Assembly: GCA_027579435.1 (NCBI GenBank)
Contig: JANBPK010000848.1
Span: forward strand, 1-64,000
From: Candolleomyces eurysporus
Lineage: Eukaryota > Basidiomycota > Agaricomycetes > Agaricales > Psathyrellaceae
Direction: 5' to 3'
Length of the DNA stretch: 64,000 nt
The notes below the pieces were generated by a model that saw only the letters and a list, made by a program, of their open reading frames with translations, was not told the origin of the DNA and did no database searches. Position numbers and translations under genes: made by a program. This document shows positions 1 to 10,757 of this stretch, one piece after another (within the stretch, counting starts at the first letter, position 1; each line of letters opens with the position of its first letter).

Positions 1-191
1 TTCGTGGAGCCTGCTCTTCTCCTCCACACCCATCGGCTATCGACTATCGACCAGAGGGATTGAGGATTGAGGAAAGTGTTGGAAGGATACTTACCGATGA
101 GGCCGCCTTTGGGAACGAATACTAGTTCTTGCAAGTCCCGTTGTCCATCTTCTTTGCGATCGCTAACGATGTTCTAGCGAACTCAGCATCG

Positions 192-1074
192 ATGAATGCT
201 CCTTCTATGAAGCCTCCTCCGCTCAAGAGGAGGCGGTTGGCGTCTATGTCTGGCGGTTTTAACGCTCCTCTGCCGTTACCTTCAATACCGGATTCAGCTT
301 TTGGGCATACGACGAAAGGTTCCCAGATCAAGGTTCCGACCGGACTGAATGCTCCCAGTGGCATTCCGAGCTGCATATCGTGCCATCGGTCCATATTCTC
401 AGCTCCCATCTTCTGCGCACGGTGCGTTCCTCCGATCTCCTGCTTCCATTCGCGCTGATACGATACTCGTATATGGTATGACTGCAGATGCTCCTCAGCG
501 ACCTGCGCCGTCTGCTCGCGGACGTGTACCGCATCGGCTGCCTCCCATCCGCCCACGCCCCATCTGAGCTTCTCGCCCTCACCGTCGCCTTCACCTTCTC
601 TTTCGCCGATTCCGCAGGCTCCGATGCCGAGGCGATCTGTGCTAGCCGTCCGAACGGCCAATACCAATGCCGCTAATGCGAGTAACGTTGGGTTTGGATC
701 TGCGTCTGCGTCGGATTTTGCGGGTGCTCCGATGGCCTCTTCGTTGGACGGGGATCAGAATACGAGTCGCCACCATTTCCCTTCGATATCGTCCCAAGCT
801 GGGAGACGGAGAAAGGCTTTCGGGGAGGAAGGGTATGAAGAGGAACTTGATAGGGGGGCGAAGCGGACGACGGCGGACGAGGAGGAGGATGCGTTGGAGG
901 TATCGGGGTATGGACCCGGGTGCGCGAGGGTCCTGTGTCGGAAGTGTTGTTTTGAGAATGTGGAGAGGTGCGTTCCCTCGCTTTGTGTCCCGTGGGCGAC
1001 GCTCCTGACTGATTTTTACGCTTTTCGTTCGTTCTAGTAACACGACGACGTGTTATGATTGCTATGGGACTTGA
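192..1074 (+). CDS. Cysteine-rich, probable zinc-binding protein (3 exons)
   Basis: Spliced exons 192-421, 488-967 and 1038-1074 give about 248 residues. The joins keep frame and restore two cysteine clusters. An N-terminal cluster spans the first intron (CISCHRS, then CARC, then CAVCSRTC). A C-terminal cluster spans the second intron (GCARVLCRKCCFENVE, then TTTCYDCYG and stop). Pairs of CxxC motifs at both ends suggest a zinc-binding fold at each terminus, joined by a Ser/Pro-rich linker and an acidic EEED stretch. Both introns are short (66 and 70 nt) and the second has a CTGAC branch-like site. I recall this bipartite pattern from uncharacterised fungal proteins but cannot name the family. 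The start is uncertain: ATG 192 is the first in-frame ATG. An upstream exon 97-124, spliced at a weak GTTCTT donor to a good CTAAC...TAG acceptor at 177, would also be in phase and add 13 residues. Confidence 0.65.
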
Positions 1075-2115
1075 ATTTGCGTTTGACTCCTGCTAGGTCA
1101 TGCTTTATATTATTTATCGTGCTACACAAGCTTTTTTTTATACGTGCAATGCCTATTCGTATTCTCGTCCCAACTAATGCTATCCGTATTTCAGGTCATC
1201 ATCACGGTCTCTCGTCCCGAGTTTATTATTGATACAGCCGTAGCGTCACATCACATTACAACAACGCCCCTCTAATCCATCCACCTTTCAAACCATCCGG
1301 AAACCTTTTCTTCGACCGAAATTTGAATCATACTTACAGCTAATGGCCGTACATCATCATCAGCGTTTGACCTCCCCCTCGTCACCATCACCATCCATCA
1401 ACGCCGATCGATCGGCCTCATTGCTCCCCGAGGAGACAGACCTGTGCCACTTGGACTCTTTGAGTTGCCACAGGCATCCTCAGAATCGAGCGGCATTGAA
1501 CGCTTGCAACGGGAACGGGACGAGAGTCGGAGGAGGCGTCGACGTATCTGCAGGTGCTTCAAAAGGAACGGTTCCCAAGAGATGCGGCAGCCATTGAATT
1601 TGCACTGCTGTTCCATCCCAGCAGGCCTCAAGCTGCGCTCTGGTTCTATTAGCTCGCGGTCGTAGTCGTCGGCAAGCAAGAGAGGTGCGGAAATTTGGGT
1701 GCGTGCGTCCTTGGGGTTGGTGTTGAGGTTGGTGTCAGTGTCGGGTTCTGCACTTCACGATTCACTTGTGTAGTGGAGAAGATGTAGATTACCTGGGACA
1801 GCCTGGCTGAGAACTGGCAAAGACACCAATGACGGTTGGCAATGCGTCGATGGCCGTACATTCGTCGTCAAGATTTGGGGCATGCGTCCGCTGGGACACT
1901 ACCAATGAGTTTCTTTCGATAGCTTGGGAAGGGGTCGAGTGTTCCTTAAATTCATCCTGGACCGGCTCCGTGTGTCGGAGACATGTACTAGGTTATCCTC
2001 TGGTACCTTTGGTCTAGAGTAAACCAGATCCGTTAAAGGAGCACAAGCACCTTCCACGGCGTCCTTCGAGCACGATCCATGCGAACACCACTCCTCTTTG
2101 ACGAGGAAAAGGTCT
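1075..2115. other. Gene-poor stretch
   Basis: About 1 kb downstream of the cysteine-rich gene. Several short frames are open, including one from ATG 1343, but none shows a domain, a consistent splice structure or similarity to another part of the window. I see no supported gene here. Confidence 0.4.
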
Positions 2116-2700
2116 TTATACCTCCAATCTTCGAGCAGACAATCGAAAGCTTCTATGCGTGCTCTGGCTGGTCAAGCGCTCCCAAGCAATGTCTGCTCCA
2201 CTCCTGGAGATCGTTCTCGGAGTTGTACGCCAAACATGATGGTTCACGATCTGCCTTAGGGTTTCGAACTCGCAGGCGGTTCTATATTGTATAATGAGCA
2301 CTAGTACAGTCAGACCCAGCTTACCTGGCAAACCGATAATTGCGTTTCGCGTGTAAACACAAAGGGAGCCACGATTCAGACAGCGGTGAGGCAGGGACCA
2401 TGAGTCGTCCTCCAATCTCTCAAGCATGTACTTATCTAGATCGAAGGCATGCTGAGCGTTCCGAGCCAACTGGAACGATAGGCCTCGACTGGGGCCGCGA
2501 GTAGCGCAAATGGCTGTACAGGCCTCCGGATCCACCAGGGTTCCGAGTTCCCTGTAGCCTGGCAGAAAGCGACAGAGCAGGCTTTGAGTACAGTCGATGG
2601 AGAGCGCAAAAGAGGACTTTGTCCCCCATAGCTTCGCCGATGTAGATTAGGAGGACAGTCTCGAGAGTTTGAGACGTCTTTTCCATGATTTTTCTTGTTC
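2116..2700 (-). pseudogene. Decayed membrane-protein remnant
   Basis: On the minus strand a short reading starts at an ATG near 2685 (METK-like start, then TLETVLLIYIGEAMGDKVLF). It changes frame near 2530, where VDPEACTAICATR begins, and runs through SLCVYTRNAIIGLP to a GTAAGC donor. The order of a hydrophobic helix, a short charged loop and a hydrophobic segment with RNAIIG recalls the multi-helix DUF6533-type proteins that are abundant in Agaricomycetes, but the match is weak. The frame changes and the lack of a continuous exon set argue for a decayed copy. It could also be chance similarity. Confidence 0.25.
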
Positions 2701-2945
2701 TTGGTTTCATAGGTATCCAGTATTGAAGGTGGCCCGGCCCGGCGGTCAGAGGGACTCGATCCTGGTTTGACGTGCCGATGGCGTGTCCGCGGCGTGACAA
2801 TCATATGACCGTGTCGCGCCGCTAATTGCCGCGTCGGGGCGGGGAGGGCGGCTTGGACCGCACCGCACCACATCCTCCACTCAAATTGTATTCTTCCTAT
2901 TCGTGTGCCCTCTAGATCACCCATAGACCGAATATCAGAACGACA

Positions 2946-5732
2946 ATGCCCAAGAGTATGTTATTCACCAGCTTTTGCAGCGTGTGCCAACGAAATTGAA
3001 TCTGAATCTTTGTGCCTTTCTAGAGTCTCAGAAATTCCCCCNTGAATCCCTGCGAGGCGCACGAGCTTCAAGATGGAGAGTTGGCAACCTACATCGCGGA
3101 CGAGATGAACAGAGAAACTCTGTGCTGCGAGTTGGACGATTTTATAACCCATTACCTACCCCCTATTGCGATGCCAGGCGACAAGTATGAAACCTGCTCA
3201 AAAGCGGGCGTCCAGGCAGCCAGATCGCTATTCGGGAAAGTCAAAGAGCGAAGCACGGAGTGCCCAAAGACCAGGCTGCTTCGCGCCCTGGTGGAAGTCT
3301 CCAAAGCTATCCATGCTGCCCGTGGCATCGGCGACGACGGACGAGGGCTATTGTTCAAGATGGCTCCCACGGAGGATTTCAATGAACTCGAGATCGAGGC
3401 TTGCTTGACGGAGAGTCGAGAGGATATCTACCTAACCGACGTCGTGGTACCGCTCTCCTTCCAGTGTAAACGGACTTACGGCTCAGTTCGCCAGGTGAGC
3501 CGTATTGCATCGTAGCTTGGAGTGCGGCTAACTGAGACTTCCAATAGAACCGTTTCCTTACTGCGTCTGCGGTGCGCTGTATTATGAAGGAAGATCTTCG
3601 CCGTAGATTCACTTTTGCGGTGCGTCCTTAGGATTCCAGTGGGCGACCAACTCACGAACGGTCCGATAGATTACAGCAGAGGAGAGCCGGATGACGCTCT
3701 GGTATTTTTCCAGGTCCCATTCCATGAAGTCACGATCGTTTGATTATGTGGAGGTACGACTTGACCTGACTCTCGTCTGGCTCATTGGAAGTTCTGATAC
3801 ATTCCGTTCAGGATCCCAACAAACTGGTTTCTGTTATGATGTCCCTTATGTTCACAAGCAACGAAGAGCTAGGTTTAGATCCACGCGTTACCCTCCTTTC
3901 AACACCTACCACCAAACAATTCATTTACGAACTCCCTTCCGTCGGCGAATCACAATTTTTCCTGGCCACCCATTCAATCAGCCAGCGTGGCCCTTACAGT
4001 GGTATATATGGCCGTTCGACTCGCGTCTTCAGAGTGCAAGAGGTCGAGAAGGGTAGTTGGGAACCGAAGTCAGATACTAAACCGATGGTTCTCAAGGACG
4101 CATGGGTCGGCCAGGCAGCTCGGCCCGAAAAGGAAATACAAGAGGAGCTCTTCAGAGACATCCAGACTTTCGCTGAGGATCCCGATTGGAGAAGAAGTAA
4201 ATGCTTGGAATTTTTCCAGAAGAAAGAATTAGAGCCAACGATGGAATCGTTCGGGGCTCTCTTACCCGACGAGAAATACAAGAACCTTTTCCTTGTCGTC
4301 AAGCAGGATTTTGTAGGATCTTCCTCGAAGGCGGTCGTCGATGGGGCTTGGGCTCCGAAGGCCAGAATCTTCTGCAAACGGAGTGAGATATATCGAAACC
4401 ACCCCTACTCGACCTCGCAATTACACGCCATGACGCTAGGTGACCCCGATCGAGTGGACGCAAAGGAAGCAGGGAAGTCGGACCTCAAAGCCTTTGCACC
4501 CATGCGTCGATATTTCGTGCTATTTGAGGACGAATGCACAACAATTGACGACCTTCCGAACGTTGGTTCCGCCATTTCTGTCCTTGGCCAGTGCATGACA
4601 GGTATTTTCTGTCTTTACTCCGGCCTATCACGCGAACGCCTCATTCTTCCCTCTTAGCTCTTCTCTTGATGTTCTGTGCAGGCTGGGTTCACCGTGATAT
4701 CAGCCCCGGAAACATCATGGCTCTTGAGGACTCGGAAACTGGTCAATGGAGCGTCAAGCTTGCTGATTTAGAATATGCGAAGAAATTCCCTTACGATAAG
4801 GGGAAGAGGTCGGGAGAATCAGATCCCAAATTGGTGGGCGACGCACGATTTATATCATCCTTTTTCTGACCGACTTACCTCGATGTCAGGGAACTCCATG
4901 CTTCATGGCGCATGAGATACTTGCGGAATGGTATCTCGGCTACGACCCAATGAAGGACGTCGACGTGAACTGGCGTGAACAGATAATCAACAGAACAATC
5001 GACCTACGCGATCTGACGGATGAATTCGAGCCAGTGATACATAACTTCCAGCACGACGTAGAAGCTATTTTCTGGATTGTGCTTTGGATTTTTACGCTTC
5101 GAGTGGGCCACCAACCGTCTGCAAATTATGCTCGGCCAGCCTTCGAGCCCTCCATGACGCTCTCGTTCTACAGAAGGAGTATGTTCCTTGTCAACTCCAG
5201 CGAAGACCTACGCGAGTGTCTTCTAGCACCCCTGAAGCTGTTTGCCGGAACCATCTGCATCATTCGTGGTGTTCTGCGCTGGGAGGCCCATCGCCGAGGG
5301 CGAGACCGATTGTGGTACCAACCGGAGAGTTACTCGCAAATTCATGCAATTGTAGGACTTGCCTTTCGTACTCACTTCAAAGATTCCTCCACCGACTGGG
5401 CTAAGATTCCGTTGCAAAACTCTTCGAAATCGCGACCTGCTCAGCTCCTCTCTGACAACGTACCAAAACCTATTTGGCCTTCCGTCATTGACACAGGCTC
5501 AGACTCTGAGCCATCTTCAGGATTGGCGCAGCCTCCAGGTGGCTCGCAGCCTTTAAAGAACCGCAAGCGTTCTGGAACGGCCGGTGGTGGCGAAGAGGAT
5601 TGTGGACGGGAGGCACGGAGAAGGCGGCGGAAATCCTCAGATGAAAGTAGCAAACCCGGCTCGCCGAAGCCCGGTCTCAGAGAGAATTCGAGATATGGTC
5701 TTCGTCCTACTGTCAAGGCTCCTCGTAGATGA
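2946..5732 (+). CDS. FunK1-type fungal protein kinase (7 exons)
   Basis: Exons 2946-2955, 3024-3494, 3548-3619, 3682-3753, 3812-4601, 4682-4833 and 4890-5732 join in phase to about 802 residues, provided the ambiguous base at 3042 is surplus. FunK1 kinases are a fungus-specific branch of the protein-kinase fold, expanded in Agaricomycetes; their substrates are mostly unknown. Visible signatures are an N-terminal block MTLWYFSRSHSMKS, the catalytic loop WVHRDISPGNIM split by an intron, and LADLEYAKKF, the usual FunK1 form of the metal-binding motif (DLE rather than DFG). Then come GTPCFMAHEIL and HDVEAIFWIVLWI. The C-terminus is a basic Ser/Pro-rich tail (GREARRRRRKSS) that may be disordered or nuclear. 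The acceptor at 3681 was chosen because the stronger-looking one at 3676 brings a stop. Length and motif order match a complete, probably active gene. Confidence 0.85.
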
Positions 5733-5949
5733 ACGAGATACTTTTCAGTTTGTTTTCAATAGAGTTTGTTTTGAATAGGTTCAATAGTTACAGTTTCTCC
5801 TCTATCAAGCCATACTATTATGAATGATTCGCCATTACCGTTATCTGAATGGGGCTCGTCGTATTCCAAATCTGGAAGGTCGACTTGTTAGGCCGACATG
5901 AGGATTTGCCAGTGCAGAATGATGTTGGCAAATTGATTCTTGATTCTAA

Positions 5950-6514
5950 CCACCACCTTTTTGAGTCTACAAATCCCGCACTCAAATTTCTGTCCTCTCG
6001 TCAGAGAGAATATGGAGTCTAACCCCTGGACCTGGAGGATAAAGGATTTCCAGGAACAATACCTCCATTTAACGTTCCTGCCGACGTTCGACTTGAAGTG
6101 CTGAAGAATGGCCCACTTCCAGGCGCCTTCGAGCAGCTGATCAGAAAGATAATATTGTCTTTAAATCTCTTCAAAATGGCTCGCAGGTCGTCGAAGCCGG
6201 CTGGCAGTACAATGTCACGGCTCTGGAGAGGGATCGAGCGGTATTGTATCCCATTGTTGGTGCTCGACGTTGTGGGAGTATGAAGAGATACGTATTATCA
6301 ACATCTTTGTTCCAATCCTTGTGAAGCATGACTGTAATGCGGGATGCGCTTGTGGGGTAAGTCTCGACGCAGTCTCAGGTCAAGTTTAAATATCGCGCTT
6401 CGCAGAGCCGATCACACCCTCAGGTTATCCCTGCTGTCTTCGCTCTGACGAATAAAGATCTGGGCCGCAATTCTACCTTTGCGGTGAGTCCTTGGACATT
6501 CGATAGCGCCCATA
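5950..6514 (+). pseudogene. FunK1 remnant joined to a kinase A fragment
   Basis: Near 6440-6483 the plus strand reads LTNKDLGRNSTFA followed by a GTGAGTCCTT donor. This matches the small exon of the intact FunK1 gene (IMKEDLRRRFTFA, donor GTGCGTCCTT) including the start of its intron. Upstream, around 6160-6300, another open segment (LQNGSQVVEAGWQYNVTALE) belongs to no family I can name. No continuous gene can be built. The FunK1 similarity stops inside the intron and is replaced at about 6515 by kinase family A sequence, so this is a truncated copy with a recombination junction. Confidence 0.4.
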
Positions 6515-7000
6515 TAACCNGCCACCCAGAACGCAGGCTCCCGTGGTACGTCTCTAACGCGACGTTTTCCGAGCATAATGGTAAGGAATTAAATATTAAT
6601 CAAAGCCTTTGCGTTGGCATTTTCTAGGGACAGCAAATGGAATGAAATCCCTCCACGGGGTTAGCATCGTATGTGGAGGTGTCAAACGACTGGTCTACTC
6701 GAGCTGGCCCCGTCAGTCGCGAGCGTAGCAAGCTTCCGTTTCTAGGACAATGTCACAAGAAACGAGAGTGGCCAAGTTCAGATCATATATTCGGAGTTAA
6801 NCAAGTTCTAATACAGCTCTGACTTCACGACTATACAGGAGGGAGGCAGAAATTCCCGGTACTGCGCCCCCAAATTNCTGAGAAAGAGAAGAACGAGCAG
6901 ATGATCAAACCTACCTTCGAATCTGCTGTTTTCGGGTTCGCCATGACTATGTTGGAGGTNTGCGTCCCGCTACTNGCGTAGTGCGAGATATCGACAATGA
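6515..7000 (+). pseudogene. Kinase family A copy A1, broken
   Basis: Only the 3' half of a family A kinase is present. It begins with the end of the exon that carries HPERR, followed by a GTACGTCTC donor as in the intact copy at 9366. Then come NGMKSLHGV, with the catalytic loop damaged (VCGG where HGD is expected), the activation-segment piece GGRNSRYCAPK, and TFESAVFGFAMTMLE. Frameshifts separate these pieces (for example just after the APK motif near 6885) and several ambiguous bases lie inside. At the DNA level it is close to copy A4 at 16.4 kb. A non-functional fragment. Confidence 0.6.
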
Positions 7001-7408
7001 AAGCAGCAGTGAGTGACCGAGAGTATGANTTGAGACANNNANGNTNNNNCNCATATAATATACANATGAAGANGTGCTATATATGTGTGTTGCAGATTAA
7101 AGACTATTTANAAGGGACTCCAGACAAAGTCCACGACGNNATGACTGCTAAATGATAAGAAGANTCAGGAAAACAGAGATAAGCCTTGGTCACAGCAGCA
7201 CGGAGGCTCGCGCGGGCGGCAGTAACAGGACCGTCCGTCTCCGCAAGCGATAACCTGAGCATCGGAGACCAAGGGAGCAAAGAAAAGAACCAAAATAGAA
7301 ACAAAAATCGGAAAACTGAANACTCACGAGCGCCGGAAGTGTCACGTCCTCACCATCGCAANNGCGCGATTTGCTCAGACGATCCACGACTTCACTCTTA
7401 TCTAGCTG

Positions 7409-8761
7409 TCAGAGGGTACTGAGAACGCTGCAGACTACGGCTATTGTGGAACGGTTCGCTGGAAGTTCGTTCCAGCATCGTTGAAGTAGATCATGGGTGG
7501 CGCTTGGTATGTTGGTATACCTGCCGATCTGTGGCCTTTCGATGGCCCCATCACTTTCNATCAGCTGCTGCCACAGGTCGTAATCGGAGCGGTNATGGTT
7601 GTACGGGATTGAACGGGCTCCCCGACCGTCTAGTAACTATTTCATGTTNGAAATGTCGGCTGGGGCGAAGCATTGNATATNTACGTACTTGTAGCATGGT
7701 CATGGAGAAGCCGAAAACATCAGACTCGAAGGTCGGTTTAATGACNCCATGTTCCTTTTCTTGTCTGAGCANCTCNGGGGCACAGTAGCGAGGGTTTCTA
7801 TTTCCCGGCTGAGCTGTGGTAAACCCGGCCATTGATTCATATTTGCTTAACCCAAAGTCGATGATCTTTGCCCGGCCATCGTCGTCGACCATTATGTTGT
7901 CCTAGAGGATAGAATTGGCATCCTGTAACGGCAAAGNAATCACAGTACTGACCGGTTTTACATCACCATGTATGATCTTAATATCATGCAGGTATNTTAT
8001 CCCATTTGCAGCCTGTCTAACCTGGAGCAGAATAGAGTTAGATGCTTAGACCAACCAAATNGGANTTACGCGAGTCATACCACAGAGAGCTTTTCTCCTG
8101 GATGATTGNAGAGGTAGTCGATAGATCGGTGCGGCATCGAGGGTGAGACTAATGCAGGAAGGTCGTATCCTTCGAGCCTGCAAAGACCCCACAAAGGACA
8201 AATGNTCTCGTGTTTCAGTAGNGACCACACAAAGCACTCTCTGACAAATTTCTGTTGACAATCGTTTTAGGAGAAATCCTGGGATACAAGAGGTTCACAC
8301 TCACCTTAGTAAGAGAGGCTTGNACTTGTGNGTCTGTTGATTGACTCCTAGGCAACCTGATATGTTTGANGACAACCTGAGTTTGAATGGAAATGATTTG
8401 TTGCTGNTACAAACACTGAAAAGCNGACGACATGCCAACCCTTTTCAGTCTCCCACTACGTGTGAGAGTGCCCTCATAAATATCGGATGATGGGCTCGTG
8501 GATGTTGCGACCGGTACGACGTCCACTGAAACGCGCTTCAAGTTCAATTGATTAATACNTCTAAGCAGGTAGAGTACATAGCGACCAACGCACCATCTTC
8601 TCATAAAGCCACCTGTCGTTGAAGAGATCAAGCAAGGACACAGGGTTACGGAAGTGATGGCGGACGGGAATGTCCACAACACGGAGAAATAAAAGGAAGA
8701 AATCTACGTTGACAAGGTAAGGCAGTCTCAGAAACCTGTCCAGAATGGCTAACAAGGGCAT
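7409..8761 (-). CDS. Small kinase, family A, copy A2 (7 exons, intact)
   Basis: Minus-strand exons 8761-8594, 8535-8440, 8376-8305, 8251-8081, 8021-7953, 7901-7689 and 7636-7409 have lengths 168, 96, 72, 171, 69, 213 and 228, all multiples of three. They join to about 338 residues without a stop, although several bases are ambiguous. A 56-residue hydrophobic leader-like exon of unknown function is followed by the kinase fold: a degenerate glycine loop (SDIYEGTL), VVxKHIRL with the ATP lysine, the catalytic loop HGDVKPDN, the metal motif IIDFGLSKYE, an APE-type segment (RYCAxE), SDVFGFSMTMLQ and LLQRCWNEL near the end. HGD in place of HRD is common in expanded fungal kinase families. All key residues are present, so activity is plausible. 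One donor (GTTGGC at 8439) is unusual. The 3' end faces copy A1 and the 5' end faces copy A3. Confidence 0.75.
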
Positions 8762-9365
8762 NCTGGGTGAGCAGTAACGCCTAATGTCTAAACTCCTAGG
8801 GCGGTACCGTGCTTATATAAAGAACGGAAGTAGGTTGGTCAGAGGAACATGAATGTCCAAATTCCAGAGGGCCTTTGTCTACCCAGTGGGGTGCCGCCTG
8901 CAAGCTCCAATTAATTACCGCTCAGNGCTATTNCGACTGCTGTGCAGAAAGCACAGCCCCTCCAACTGTTGTGCACTGCTCGCCCACAGCAGTTTTACAA
9001 CTTCAACTTGTCTCACCTCATTTTGGTTCNGAGGATCGAGCCGTGCTAATTGGCAGGGTCTCAGTGGAAGGCCACTGTATCTTCTAGGCCTAGCTCTGTA
9101 AAGCAGTGACTAGAGCTGTATCAAGGTCGGCGAGTTCCTGTTCAACCGCTCAGTTAGATGACTGACAGGCCTGCATAGCTCTCCCCGTTCACCGAACGTC
9201 TCCCATCTTGAACGGGACCTTCGCGCCGAACGGGGCCCTACCCAAGTTTAGCTCCACCTCTGCTCGTACGTGCTTGTCGCCTTGCATCAAGATCCAGNTC
9301 TCATCGCGGATCGATGGGCGNGGACAGCTTTCTTCGGGCCCTGGCCTTCAGCTTCCGTCTACAGA
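8762..9365. promoter_or_regulatory. Divergent intergenic region between kinases A2 and A3
   Basis: The start codons of A2 (minus) and A3 (plus) are 604 bp apart, head to head, so this segment probably carries both promoters. A near-symmetric TATATAA box lies at 8814-8821, 53 bp upstream of the A2 start; it reads as a TATA box on either strand. No clear TATA box is visible close to the A3 start. No coding sequence is supported here. The promoter roles are inferred from position. Confidence 0.4.
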
Positions 9366-10757
9366 ATGAGTTTGCTCGGAAACTTCAACCTATATACGGC
9401 CGCCCTCAGCCAGGTCAACAAAGAACTCGTCCTCCAATACATCCACGGTGGGTACGTCTTCCTGCGCAACAGCGCTAGGAAAGTCGTCTTCATTTTTGAT
9501 CTCGTCAACAACACATGGCTTCTCGAAAAGCTGGTGCGTAAAACTTGCCCGGTCTCTAAACGAATAAACATGAACAATNCAATTCAGCGTGTTCCGGTAC
9601 AAATCGATTACCCAGCGATTGCCACGATGCCNCTTGGTGATGTCCATCTCGGTACGTTGGCGTGTCATGGATTCAAGGAGAAAGTACGTCGTGGCCATCG
9701 CTTCNCGCCCTCGTTTTCGGTTACNGGTCTTATCAATTATCAGGTGGTCGTGAAGGCCCTTAGAGCAGCGCGGTGTGGTTCGTCGCAGAATCGCAGCGTC
9801 AAAGCTACTGTTATCAGAGTGTGTATCTATATTTTTATAATTCACGAGCGGCTAAAAACCCATGATACGTGCTCAGAACCTAGCTAGAGAGTGTTATATG
9901 TGGTCTTTCTTGAGCCACGAGAACATATGCCCTTTCAGAGGTTTGGACAGTCACATTGAGTTTGAATTTCCTGTGTTGGTGTCGGCCTTCGTTCCACATC
10001 GATGCATGGACTACATACGCCATCATCCAGAACGCAGAGTCACTGTTGTACGTCTCGCATTAAAGCTCTGAGCTTGGTCGATCTGATATCCATTCGAGGT
10101 GAAAGAGACGGCGGATGGCTTAAAATACCTTCATGAAAATGGTATCGTCCACGGAGACCTCAAGACGGCGAGTGCTCCAGCTTTCTTTCAGCTGAAAAAC
10201 ACACCCTCATTCCGTTTTCCAGGCCAATATCATGATCAACAACGAGGATCGAGTACAAATTGTCAACGTCAGAGAACACGTATTGCAATCTGTGATGGGT
10301 GTTCCTGTCGAGCACCAGGAGGAGAGAAATACGCGTTTCTGCGCCCCCGAAATGCTGAGGCTCACTTTGATTGAGGGAGACGCAAAGCCAACCTTTGAAG
10401 CTGATGTTTTTAGCTTTGCCATGACCATGCTGCAGGTATGCGTATTCAATAGCAGCAGTTTTCAAAGCAGCAGTTCTCACTCGACAGTAGATTCTGGATG
10501 GCAGAGACGCCCTTTCAGTACCATATAACCATTACCCATCTGAATTCCAACTGTGGACCAGATTGACGCAAAGTGGGAGAGTCGAAAGACCCCAGCTCGG
10601 CAGGTACAGAAACATCCCTTACTCCGCCCACAATCTACTTCAACGATGCTGGGATGAGATTCCGACGCATCGTCCACCTATGGCCGTCGTTGTCAGCGAA
10701 CTCCGCCACCTTACAGAACGCTTACCGTCAACACGAGCGGTCCACCAGTCCGTGTAG
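9366..10757 (+). CDS. Family A copy A3: probable pseudokinase (7 exons)
   Basis: Exons 9366-9533, 9588-9683, 9744-9818, 9877-10047, 10099-10167, 10223-10435 and 10491-10757 have lengths 168, 96, 75, 171, 69, 213 and 267 and join to about 352 residues with no stop. The exon layout copies A2. Kinase landmarks are VVVKALR (ATP lysine), SHENICPF, HGDLKTANIM (catalytic Asp and Asn kept), TRFCAPEML, ADVFSFAMTMLQ and LLQRCWDEIPTHRP. Where A2 reads IIDFG, this copy reads VQIVNVREH: the metal-binding Asp and the Gly are lost, so phosphotransfer is predicted to be dead or very weak. A regulatory or binding role would be needed to explain the open frame. The fifth intron (10168-10222) starts with GC, not GT. 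Downstream it converges on kinase B1, 606 bp away. Confidence 0.75.

Noticed and set aside
1..178. Minus-strand coding piece ending in a good-looking GGTAAGT donor (reading LVFVPKGGLIG)
   Set aside because: It overlaps the start of the plus-strand cysteine-rich gene, has no start codon or second exon in view, and stops at a TAG near 178.
122..667. Long minus-strand open frame of 181 codons
   Set aside because: Antisense to the spliced cysteine-rich gene; its sequence has no domain and is explained as a shadow.
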